DNA of 10,910 nucleotides, from the NCBI GenBank assembly GCA_025529335.1, contig JAMYHX010000825.1, positions 1 to 10,910 of the forward strand, given 5' to 3'. Source of the DNA: Rhizopus sp. PT2906 (taxonomy: Eukaryota > Mucoromycota > Mucoromycetes > Mucorales > Rhizopodaceae). The position numbers and the translations under genes were made by a program. The notes beneath the pieces are model-generated. The model did not search any database. It saw nothing but the letters and a program-made list of their open reading frames with translations, and was not told the origin of the DNA. Shown here piece after piece: positions 1 to 8,664 of this stretch (position 1 is the first letter of the stretch; each line of letters opens with the position of its first letter).

Positions 1-57
1 GATCAATTAAAGGCGAGATTAATAGAAATTGATAGAGAGCTTGCCCTGAAAGTTTAA
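1..57 (+). CDS. 3' end of an unidentified protein (partial)
   Basis: Frame 1 is open from the window edge and ends at the TAA at 55-57. The 18 visible residues (DQLKARLIEIDRELALKV) are rich in charged and leucine residues with a heptad-like pattern, which suits the end of a helix or coiled coil. A canonical AATAAA follows 10 nt after the stop, which supports a genuine gene end. The family cannot be identified from so little sequence, and a chance open frame cannot be excluded. Confidence 0.45.
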   Translation, partial: DQLKARLIEIDRELALKV

Positions 58-66
58 TACAGCTCT

Positions 67-72
67 AATAAA
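67..72 (+). terminator. AATAAA polyadenylation signal
   Basis: An exact AATAAA lies 10 nt after the TAA that closes the partial reading frame at the left edge. Its position fits a 3'-end processing signal for that gene. In AT-rich DNA this hexamer also occurs by chance. Confidence 0.4.
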
Positions 73-183
73 TGGGACATTTCACTCACGATATATTTAC
101 CACATGTCACAGCACAAATGACTATAAAAGATAACTATATTGTTGAGTTTTTTTTTTCTTTCTTTCTCTCTCTTTTATTTGAA

Positions 184-412
184 ATGTTGACCATTACTTT
201 GATTCGCCATGGAAACACAGACGCAAATAATGGGGGATGGATACAGGACAGTCTGATGAGAAAGAATAGAAGAAGCTTCATTATATTAACACTCAATAGA
301 TAATGGGCTAAGCAGCAACGACCTTACTCAACCCAAACAGTGCAGTGAACGCTTAAAAAATGAGTCGTTTGATCATGTCTATTGAAAAAGCCTTGTTCAA
401 GCTGGAATTCCC
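184..412 (+). pseudogene. Decayed histidine phosphatase (phosphoglycerate mutase-like) N-terminal fragment
   Basis: From the ATG at 184 the frame reads MLTITLIRHGNTDANN, the N-terminal strand plus RHG motif of the histidine phosphatase superfamily (R8, H9, G10; H9 would be the phosphorylated His). A 49-nt intron (251-299, ATTAAC branch-like motif, ending TAG) restores the frame. It then reads NGLSSNDLTQ..., where the family has its 'pLT..G..QA' segment, then a helix ending in FDHVY. TGA at 383-385 replaces the Cys/Ser usually found there. The frame continues as KSLVQAGIP, resembling the family's S-(S/D)-L-x-R-A segment but with Q for the conserved Arg, then stops at TAA 410-412. The donor GTCTGA is non-consensus. 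No second His motif was found downstream. I read this as a truncated, inactivated gene. The family call is firm; the intron is inferred. Confidence 0.6.
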
Positions 413-1490
413 TAACTCTTCCGCTGAAAACGAAACACCTCCATTTGGCGTGCCCACTTTAACTTTGTATTCAATGACCAACCCTTTGTTCCTTTAACAG
501 TTCTCTCCCTTGCGCGTTCAATCCTGTTGACCTCTTCGCGATAACAACTATTACAATCGGGAGGAAGTCCGGTCCTTCTGCCTCATTTTTATCTATAGAC
601 CTCCCTTTATTTAACTCAAAGCTCCTGTCTACATAACCACCCACAACAACACCAACTCCCACAAGATACTACTGTATTTTTATCAATTATTGACGTTAAT
701 TTTATAAAATATTGCCGTAAAATATGTTTGAATAAAACGACATCGTGTTAAAAGAGAGAGATAATGAGTACATGCAGTTATTATTCTGACAACATTACAA
801 TGGGTTCAATACAACATTAAAACTTGGAAAGCACGCCATTCAGTCTCATTATTATTTGGAAATACAGTTTATCCATGGATGTCAAGGCTGATACTACGAA
901 AATACTCTTGGCGACGACGAACTTACATTTCGTACAGCATGAATTTTGTTCTTACCATTGAGTACATTTATTTTCGAGCGCAGGCAAATTTACTTTCCGG
1001 AAAGAGTGTATAACCAGGGCGAACAATACATGCGCCAGGGAATAGGCTAATGCTATGGACGCTGCCTATGTTGTCACTATATACCTTCACATTACCAAAG
1101 TCTCTGCCTAACCTAAGGCTGTCCAGTTCACACTCTCTGATATAAAATGTGAATTGCACATGTTCTTGCATCTTTGTTGATCAACTAACAACATAAAGTT
1201 TGAATAAATAAATAACATTTCTTTTTATCTCTTCTGCTCTTTGAAAAGAAACAAACCAAAATGGCAACTTTATACATTCAAATGTTTTGCTGGAAGGCAT
1301 CATAGGTAATGGGTAGAGGTAGCGCACGTAGAATTAGTCTAATTTCTGGATTTCTGGTGCATGCAGTGTTTCGTAAAGAAAAAGAAAAGCAACTCAAAAG
1401 TCCATTTTTTTGTATCTTCCATTAGCAAAGATCTTGATGGAGTAAATATTCAACTTTAGCAGCTAGGTGATAGTCTCGTAACTGATATCT
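413..1490. other. Region without an assignable gene
   Basis: Open frames exist on both strands, but none matches a family I recognise. A minus-strand frame at 471-662 begins with a near-cognate codon. Another minus-strand frame at 968-1171 does start at a true ATG and encodes 67 residues, but TGA lies just upstream in frame and nothing in it is recognisable. A Kozak-like AAAATGG at 1259-1265 opens only a 14-codon frame. Upstream exons or the promoter of the gene that follows may lie in the last 300 nt, but I could not define them. Confidence 0.5.
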
Positions 1491-1521
1491 CTCATAGACA
1501 CTCCAATCAGATCTTGTGAAC

Positions 1522-3073
1522 ATGTATTGGAAAAAAACTGAAGCTGCTGTAGAAGCATTGAAAGCTGACGTACAGCAAGCAAAGCTCAATAGTATGTCTT
1601 ACAGCAACAGTTTGCAGCTGGCTGAGAGAGCCTGGCAAAGGTTAGGATTATAAACCTTGTATCATAGAACGAGAGACATTACTTAACAACTTTATTAGCA
1701 GTCAAGTGATGTTTCCATCATTGATGCTGAGGAGATCATATCGTCACAGAAATCTGAGGATAAGCACCCTCGACGAACTTGCACGTATATTATGGAAAAC
1801 TACGACGAGCATGTCAATGTTGGCGCTGATAAAAAGGTAATATATGCCTTTTTTTTTAGTTTTCTCTGGAGACTAACAAATGTTTAATAGTGGTATCTGA
1901 ATAATGTTGATATTACTAAAGTACTCTTAGTTTTTCGTGCTAAGTCCGTAAAATATAGTAAAAACGAGAAAACCATTTCAAATCTAAGACTCTTGTAAAT
2001 ACATAAGTGTATATCCTTACAAATCAAACGCCTACTTTAATTTCTTGTTTATAGGAGTCTTGATCACATTTATTTTTTCTCTGAAACCGTAGAATCTTTG
2101 AGGAAGTCATTCTCAGGGGCTGTCTGTAGGGATATATTCAGTTTTCTGTACGAGAAATACAGCAGAGTTACAGAATGCAGTCCAAGAATAGTGAACTGGG
2201 CATACCAGCTATCACGCCTTCCTCGTTCATCAGGTTGGCCCACAATTATGTCCATGTGTATGAAAATCGTTACTGAAGCAGGACCCACAACAGAGATAAC
2301 AGAAATTATCTTCTGTTACCTTATTGTATCAATGTAAATATAATTGAAGTGGCATAATCGTAATCTCACGCAAACTTATAGGTCAACTATACCAGCTGCA
2401 AATACTTCCACGTTGAGGACAGCCACGTCCATACATATCTCGATCCTATTTTAAAGGCTTTCTTGTGTACAGAGAGAGAATTGGTGTCCTCTTGGTAAAT
2501 CACTAGTCCAGATATTTTGTATTATGTGAGAATTAATCTATTTTTATTTGAAGGGCAAACAAGCAAGATGCTTCCGGTTTAAAGCCTGACGTTTCTTTGT
2601 CGTGTCTCCCTTGGAACGATAACTTTACTATCTTGTCGTATGAACTCAAACCAGAGCACACTAGTTCTGTCTTGAAAGACGGATACTTGTCTGATTTGGT
2701 AAAACTAGGCAAGCAAATGAAGCAGAATCTAGAGCAAATGGTAATTGCAGGTGCTGCTTCACCCTTGTCTTTTGAAATTCTCGGTAAAGGAATGAAACTG
2801 CCGCTAATGATCATGGATATCGACAATGAAGCAGTATACCGACTTTACGAGTATGCATCTTTCGACATCGTGGGCGCTCTTCCAGACTTTGCACGTTTAC
2901 CGACAATAATCGAGGCTTTTAGCTCGTATAAAAAGTTAATGGATGATATCGCTAACAACGTTGAAAAGGTGGAGCTGTCAAAGAAGCAAGGACAGTATGT
3001 TAAGCGACCTATGTCACATATGAAATTGAAGCAGGGTTCCTTCAGATGTAAACGTTTGAAGAAGAACAATTAA
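1522..3073 (+). CDS. Six-exon gene for an unnamed Mucoromycota protein with a PD-(D/E)XK-like C-terminal domain
   Basis: Proposed exons are 1522-1640, 1707-1836, 1891-1994, 2055-2325, 2382-2494 and 2554-3073, totalling 1257 nt or 418 aa. All five junctions keep frame and the introns are 54-66 nt; 1837-1890 has a CTAAC branch motif and 1995-2054 a GTAAAT donor. The last two exons give a C-terminal domain with E220 in a predicted helix (EDSHVHTYLDPIL), WAN at 246-248, PD at 257-258 and ELK at 276-278. D258 and E276 are 18 residues apart, as in PD-(D/E)XK nuclease folds. Hydrophobic strands and a basic tail (CKRLKK) follow. I recall similar unnamed, often multicopy proteins in Mucorales; biochemical function is unknown. 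The first junction uses a weak AAG acceptor, and the start is uncertain because an in-frame stop at 1495 and a possible TCATAG acceptor at 1492-1497 leave room for earlier exons. Confidence 0.6.
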
Positions 3074-3347
3074 TAAGCCATTGTACTAGCATTCCTTCCC
3101 TTATGGTACAATTTATGATCGATGCTCTCCGCACTCCTTTCACCATGATTTGCATTCATTGATTCTACGCCCTTTTCATGTCTTTTCCATGTCTCATCCA
3201 CTTATTCGTATGCTCTATATGCTTTTGTTTCTATGTTTAATTTATTTATATTCACTTTTAATTTATCCTAGTCAAAACTTTCCTCTATGTTTATTTCAAG
3301 CTCCTATATTTTATGATCTACATGATAAAACTTTTAATTTTGAACAA
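3074..3347. other. T-rich spacer, no gene seen
   Basis: This is the region after the TAA at 3071-3073. Its plus strand is rich in T and C and yields a long hydrophobic frame that looks like a composition artefact. No clear AATAAA follows the upstream gene within about 100 nt. Confidence 0.4.
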
Positions 3348-3636
3348 AATAGCAATATTGCCGAAAAGACGACTTCGGATGTGGTTATAGGCTTTCTAGC
3401 CGCACTTTATTCTCAGAAAAACAATAAAAAAAAATTTCTTGTGATCTATACACTTTACATCTTTCTATACGTGCGTCTTGGATGAGGAAACCATGGTAGC
3501 TTGGGCGGATGCTAGAAAAACTTTCAATATCGGGACTGGATATCATATCCTCTGTCGTCTTTTCGGCAACATTGCTATTGTGGGTCGTACCTACCACAAT
3601 TGCCGTTGCCTCCAATCCGACTTCGGATGTGGTTAT
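3348..3636. repeat. Rearranged short inverted and direct repeats
   Basis: A 26-nt segment at 3348-3373 recurs inverted at 3554-3579 with one mismatch (A/G). The 19-nt word CGACTTCGGATGTGGTTAT occurs exactly at 3370-3388 and again, in direct orientation, at 3618-3636. Thus 3348-3388 joins a reverse-complement copy of one part of the downstream locus to a direct copy of another part. Small palindromes also lie in the downstream copy: ATTGTGG/CCACAAT around 3577-3600 and ATCCGA/TCGGAT around 3615-3628. The structure overlaps the distal end of the tyrosine-recombinase relic. Confidence 0.7.
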
Positions 3637-4090
3637 CTTCTTGGTAACGTTTCCGAAGACTGTGCCCACAATCGCAGCGCCCCTAATGTGTTGATCTCCT
3701 GGCCTGTAATAGTAGTCTTTCCCCAAATCAGATCTTGGCCGCTACATGGTTGCAATTGTTAAAAGTACTAGCGTCTTCTTCTGTAGTTTGTCTAAGGGCA
3801 AGTTCTTGGTAGCACCACAGTTTTCCACTAGAACCAATATGGGATCAATGTCAAAGATCTCCTGATTTCTGTTTGGTAACTTGCTTCTTGTTCTCTTTCT
3901 AGCCTTGAAACATTGCTGAATCAGGGCGTGGTTACCCAAGCTCTGCTCTTGAGCATGTACGACTCGATACACCGAGGCGATCGCCGAGCGGACTACATTC
4001 AAGTGTTGTAATGAAAGAGAGCTTAACGACACCAGATATTCCACCACAAGGAGTGGATCATAGTGGAGGGGGACCTTATTTGGGTTTCAG
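3385..4090 (-). pseudogene. Tyrosine recombinase fragment of a mobile element, interrupted by nonsense codons
   Basis: On the minus strand, a frame open from just below a TGA at about 4090 reads YDPLLVVEYL, then LNVVRSAIASVYRVVH. This resembles the N-terminal core-binding domain of the tyrosine recombinases found in fungal DIRS/Ngaro-type retrotransposons and Cryptons. It continues through a helix with KTLVLLTIATM to a TAG at 3742-3744, then RPRSDLGK in the same frame. RPRSDL fits catalytic box I, where the first active-site Arg sits next to an S-(D/E)-L segment. I recall Trp just before RPRSDLG in Mucorales relatives, so TGG-to-TAG is a plausible single-base lesion. Sequence below about 3700 no longer resembles the catalytic domain, and boxes with the His and Tyr were not found. 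I see no reverse transcriptase or terminal repeats, so the element class is unresolved. Confidence 0.55.
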
Positions 4091-4442
4091 AATAAGCGTC
4101 GCGCCGATGTTGGCTTTCTATTAGATTGGATCAAGTATTGAACTGTAGACTGACTCAATTTTGCCTTTTCTTATCAGCTGACATGTTTGATATAAATTAT
4201 TATAATAATTCGAGTATAATCTTACAGTAGAGCATACCTTCCAGTTTACATCCTTCTATCGCATCTGATAAGAATAAAGAAAGAGTTCTGACAACAATGA
4301 TAAACATTCACACGGATGACAATAATATAAATAGCAGTCGTAGATTCTCTACCCAAGTAACTATATTCAGCCCTTCTTTTTATAAAGAATGTAATTCGCA
4401 AGTCATCAACTTAATAGCCTTTTTAAATTACAACTAAAGCTG
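4091..4442. other. AT-rich stretch between two transposon relics
   Basis: No convincing coding frame or RNA gene is visible. It may hold the decayed 5' part of the DDE transposase that follows, but the first catalytic Asp region was not recognised here. Confidence 0.35.
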
Positions 4443-5122
4443 AATACAACTCTGTCGTTGAATTTGTTGGCTGTTTGTGGCGCTAAAAGAAGGTGTACAT
4501 ATCAAAATAGAACCGTCCAGGTAAGCTCAAATGTTTTGGTTATTCATATGGTGCTTGTTGTATTGATTAATAAGACACAGTAATTATGAAAGGATGCTCA
4601 CCGAGAATTACTTGTACACAAAATTGTTATTTGGACCCTTTAGTTCTTTTCCAGGTGACATGTATTTGCTTGCAGATCTGTAGTTTTTCATGAACTTGTA
4701 TTGTGATGAGAACGACGAAGTATATAACAATTTTCATTTAATAGCTACAGCGTTTCTTATGCTCGACAATATGACTAAACCATTCCCAATGTTATCGCCA
4801 AATCCAAAACAACTTGTAATCAATAAGGTCTATGGAAAAATGCATGCGCACACTGAGAGCTTATTCGATTTGCTTATGACAAAATGCGTTTCATTTTAAG
4901 CATTTTACTATATGAGTGTCGAATGTAAGGCGAAAACAGTTATAATGCGCTGTTTTACATAATATTTTTGGTAAGATGAATGCTGATGCTCATGGAGTGT
5001 CAAGAGGTGACATTCGCTAATTGGAAGAAGAAGTGTGGGGATACGCCGTCCAGATACTAGAGGATAACGACGTAAAAATTGGCGTAGAAGGCGTGTATGT
5101 ATATGATAGGCAATACACATGA
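4443..5122 (+). pseudogene. PIF/Harbinger-like (DDE_Tnp_4-type) transposase relic
   Basis: Several blocks resemble this family in the right order. At 4443-4520 the frame reads LNLLAVCGAKRRCTYQN, matching the strand where relatives have a conserved 'CD...RF.Y.N' segment, followed by a donor-like GTAAGC. At about 4645-4680 it reads FPGDMYLLADL, the 'YLLgDsa' block holding the second catalytic Asp (codon 4675-4677); TAG follows at once. At 4690-4899 it reads DNMTKPFPMLS, then NKVYGKMHAHTESLFDLL, matching the C-terminal 'R.h.E.lFG.LK' block; the third acidic residue would be the Glu codon at 4855-4857. TAA ends that frame. A shifted frame from 4946 contains CAVLHNIFG, the family's terminal 'LHN' motif, with TAA at 5018 and TGA at 5120. 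At least three nonsense codons and one frameshift make it inactive. The first catalytic Asp region was not found. Confidence 0.6.
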
Positions 5123-5843
5123 AGTCCTAAGAATAAGAGGCATAATTCGTCATAACAAATTAACGAATACGATTGATTTATTGACAAATACAAGAAGAAG
5201 GAGAAATGCTCGTCAATTTAAGTATATGTGCACTAGTGTTTATACTATAAAAAATTATAAAAAACAGTGTTTTTACCTTCACATAATGCGAAATAGAGCA
5301 TGAGCTTCAAAAAATAAACCTTCCAAGGTAAAGATTCCCAACTGTAAAAAACGCCGATGTAAGCATTCTCAGTTGCATAAGTAGCGCTGATATTATCGAT
5401 ATCTCTAAAAGAAATCCAGCGGTGAACTGGTCTTTCTTGGTTGAACTGAGTTGTGGCTTTGGAAGGTAAAGTAATTTAAAAGTCATGAATAGTAGTCACG
5501 AATAATTTTTTTTCCTTTGTTCTCTCCTATAAATTAACCTGTCTATTCACCTTTTTACTTGTTTTTTTTTTTTTTTCTTCTCATAGAACGATTAAAGTAA
5601 GTATTGATTTTCTTTATACATTAGAAAGAGAAGGAGTGGTGATGATAGCTTTATCCCAATATGCTATAGCGCTTTATTTTGGATAACCGTTCTGGTTAAC
5701 CGAGCGTAATGTTAGTTTATTGTTTATAGTCATAGTTACACTGAGCTCTTTACTCTTTTTATTACTTTGAAAAGAAACCTTTTTATTCACCATCCTTTTT
5801 TTATATAGATCGTATCATGTTTGTGTGTGTGCTAATTGTATTG
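5123..5843. other. Intergenic AT-rich region with a poly(T) tract
   Basis: No gene is supported here. A run of 15 T lies at 5562-5576 followed by a CTTCTCATAG acceptor-like sequence, but no exon can be attached to it. The distal part is presumably the 3' flank of the minus-strand protease gene. Confidence 0.4.
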
Positions 5844-5861
5844 TTTATTTTGATAAATAAA
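5844..5861. terminator. Symmetrical poly(A)-signal palindrome downstream of the protease gene
   Basis: TTTATTT (5844-5850) and AAATAAA (5855-5861) form a perfect 7-bp inverted repeat around TGAT. Read on the minus strand, AATAAA lies about 35 nt beyond the protease stop codon, a typical place for a polyadenylation signal. A second minus-strand AATAAA at 5872-5877 is only a few nt from the stop. The symmetry also gives a plus-strand AATAAA, so a bidirectional terminator is possible. Confidence 0.45.
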
Positions 5862-5883
5862 AATACTCGTTTTTATTTAATTG

Positions 5884-8664
5884 TTACAGACTGATTTTAT
5901 CAAAATAAGAAATAACCAAGCCTTGACCTCTGATAAGCAATAAAGCCTCTTCAGGTAAGCGGTCACGAAGGGTTGTAAAGGCAGGGATTTCTTGTTGTGT
6001 CCATTCGTCATAGAAGCAACTAAATGTGGCATTGGGCTTCACATCATTTTTGCTATATTCATAACCAAACTGGACACGCTGCTCGTACTGATTGACATAG
6101 GCGATCAAGGCACCAATCTTTTTATGCTGTACCTTCATATTATCTATCCAGGCATGTTCTAAGGTACGGTCAAATAACACGCGGCACATCAAAGAGTTTT
6201 TGGCTCTATACGTGCCTGTCACTTGGCACAGCTCATCATGGCATGTCTTTTGAACGTCGTATAGGGCAAATTCATTCAATGTCTCGTTGCTTGCGTATTT
6301 GGGTACAAGTTCTGTTTGGTACCTGCAAGTTGTCAATGTATTGGACGTAGTACAGTTGATGGTTTCATATTCATGACGAGGAAGAGCTTGCTTCAGAATG
6401 GCGGGGATACCTGTGGCCGTGGTAATGTTGACCATTGCAAAGGCCTCACCTGCATTATACTCTTGTTTAAACACAAGCTTGTTGGGTGACCATCCGCCAT
6501 TGAAAGGATCAAGAGCAGAGCAAATAGTGAATAAGAATAAAAAGACAGCAGCAGCAATAATGGTCGCCCTGCGGTTATTGCCGGCTACATACACCCAAGG
6601 CACAAAATGCATGATAGTAAGAATGATAGGGAGCGAGATAAGAATATATACTATAAAAAATGTGAGATACCTCATAAACAATGTTACAAAAAGTACACTA
6701 TTACCTGCAATCTCTGGGGTGCCGTCTACCGTAGCATGACGCATAGCATCCATCGACATGAATTCTAATTCTAGCAAGAACACAAAAGGAACTAAGGTCT
6801 GAGTAAAGAAAATCACGGGAGAACGGAACTTTTTGTCTTGGGGGAGGATGACTTGAATTACGGCAGCAGCTGTTGTAAAGAACACAAGGAAGACCACAAA
6901 GTACAGACTTACAACACTCTTGCTTGCAGCAAATATGGCAACAACCAAAAAGATCCACCAAAAGGCAACCAGGCCATGCCAGCTGGCATCCGTAGTAGCC
7001 AGAGTATGTTTCATCTTGGCAGGTAGAACTAATTGGGAAACCTGTAGACCAAGGAAGGCGGTGAAGAAAATATAGAGTGCTGCACCGTAAACATCACCGT
7101 ACGTCATGAGAGGATTGATATAACATAACAAGAAAGAAGCGACACCAATAAAGATGATAGAAAACACGAAAGCAAGTAAGCAAGCAGCAAGTCCCTGAGC
7201 AGCAAGATAAGTTTGCTCTTTCATCACATCCACAAAGGATTCGTTCTCCCTTTTGGAAGAAACTGACAGATAGATGCCCAGGGCAGGTACAAGAAAGAGA
7301 ACAAGTCCGTTTATGATTTGAAGTGTGGTAAGACTGTAAGCGAACATGAAGCGGCCTAGTATATCAAAATAAACAAAGCTTTGATTTTCAGATGGTGTAT
7401 CCAACATATCATCGCTATTGGCAATAGAACGAACAGCACCTAGTGCTAATTGCCCCATGTGTTGAAGCGCTCCAGGTGTTGTATGGGCCAAGTCATCACG
7501 AGGAGTATGGTAATGTGAACGAGGCGCATAAAAGGCAATGTCTAATCCAGGTGTGCCTTCCTTGGTGAATACGGAATAGTCCGTATCACTATAGTAGCAA
7601 AGGGGGATAAGTCTTTTCTTGTCAAGTTACTACTGTTATTTACCTTTTGATCAGATTTGCCTTGAACATATCATTACCGGCAGGAGATGCATGCACCAAA
7701 CTGGTCTTTGAATTAGCCAACTTTTTAACAGCATTCAGGTTTGAGCAACGGAATAGGACAGCGCGTCCTCCAGCACCAGCACCCTCTGAGTTTATGCTTA
7801 TTAGAAAAACAGAACTGGATCGGTTATTCTTTTTGTTTCTTACCAAGATTAACAAACAGTTTAACAGACGAGTACCAAGGATGTCTGATAAAAGATTGAG
7901 CACCAATCAAGCCTCCTTCTTCCAAGTTATTAAAGAGAAAGATAATGGTATGTTGAGGAGGGTGGTGAATGAAGTATCGGATGAGCTCTAATGTGGTAGC
8001 AACACCCATGCCATTGTCAGTGACGCCGTGACTAGTAGGCACACTATCTAATCAAAAGAATAAGCATATTGTTTTTTCTTCTTTAACACGTCGAATGGAC
8101 TTGCCATAGTGTGCGTTAATCAAGAGTGCCTTATCTCTTCCAGACTGTCCGTGCAGCCTAACGATGACATTACGCGACTCAATAAACCAATGCTCGTCTA
8201 TAATGATGATGAATCTCTTTGCAATTGAGTTTATTTTCTTTTGACTTACTCTCAGTAAACCAGTTGCTTGGAATAATATCTCTTGAAGTATCATTTGCAA
8301 TAACATCCATTTTCAAGCCAAGTTCGGTAGCCTCCTTTTGAAACTCAAGAGCAACGGAGCCAATCCAGTCCCGCATCACGCCATTTTCTCGAGTATTTCC
8401 AGAGTGAGGAGCAGTAAAATGACTCAAGTATTCATTATAGGCATGTATACCAGCAAAATCGTCAGCATTGTTTGCTTGAACGTCTGAAAGTGGTGTGGGT
8501 AGTGTGGATCGGTACCAGTGAACAAAAAAGGAAAAGAAAAACAAGAAACCCAAGGTGATTCCATAGACATGGTATGTTCGCTTTAGACTCTCTCGTTGAG
8601 TAGCTGTTGCTTGACTAATGAGTGGAGTACGCTCATTAGTAGTGTCTTCAGTTGAAAGAGCCAT
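5884..8664 (-). CDS. PFF1: Vacuolar membrane M28-family zinc metalloprotease (Pff1-like)
   Basis: Exons (minus) are 8664-8250, 8197-8105, 8047-7844, 7785-7644 and 7588-5884, giving 2559 nt and 852 aa, somewhat shorter than yeast Pff1. Every junction restores a conserved motif. The protein has a short cytosolic N-terminus with NERTPLI (10-16), TM1 at about 34-50, and a lumenal M28 peptidase domain. Expected zinc ligands and catalytic residues are present: H168 and D170 (AHYDSVP), D180 (TDNG), general base E212 with E213 (NLEEGG), E238 (NLEGAGAGG) and H312 (HYHTPRDD). About eight further TM segments lie between residues 367 and 643, then a roughly 200-residue lumenal tail with several N-glycosylation sequons. 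The start is the ATG at 8664; the in-frame codon further upstream is TTG. The family is a poorly characterised multispanning vacuolar protease. Introns 1, 3 and 4 are ordinary GT-AG (52-58 nt); intron 2 is GC-AG. Confidence 0.93.
8048..8104 (-). other. GC-AG intron within the protease catalytic motif
   Basis: A 57-nt intron begins GCAAGT and ends GATTAG on the minus strand. Splicing here joins the G ending exon 2 to the AT opening exon 3, creating the Asp codon of the conserved H-Y-D-S-V-P motif (D170). The donor matches the GCAAGT form typical of GC introns. A GT donor 4 nt downstream (GTCCAT) paired with an ATAG acceptor 4 nt downstream would also stay in frame and keep length, but gives H-Y-G-N-V-P without the conserved Asp. 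Confidence 0.8.

Noticed and set aside
251..280. CTGATGAG followed by GAAAG-like sequence, as in a hammerhead ribozyme core
   Set aside because: There is no room for stem II between the two core elements, and no flanking stems pair; the stretch fits an intron better.
471..662. Minus-strand 63-codon frame with protein-like residues
   Set aside because: No true ATG start (near-cognate codon), no recognised family, and the opposite strand is equally open in part.
3150..3485. 111-codon hydrophobic plus-strand frame resembling a membrane protein
   Set aside because: The leucine, tyrosine and phenylalanine content comes from T-rich DNA; it runs into the rearranged repeats and has no recognisable motif.
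5562..5610. Poly(T) tract plus CATAG as a splice acceptor for a plus-strand gene
   Set aside because: No coding sequence follows it in any frame and no upstream exon could be paired with it.
6398..7026. Plus- and minus-strand frames inside the protease last exon
   Set aside because: They are alternate-frame shadows of the strongly supported Pff1-like coding sequence.
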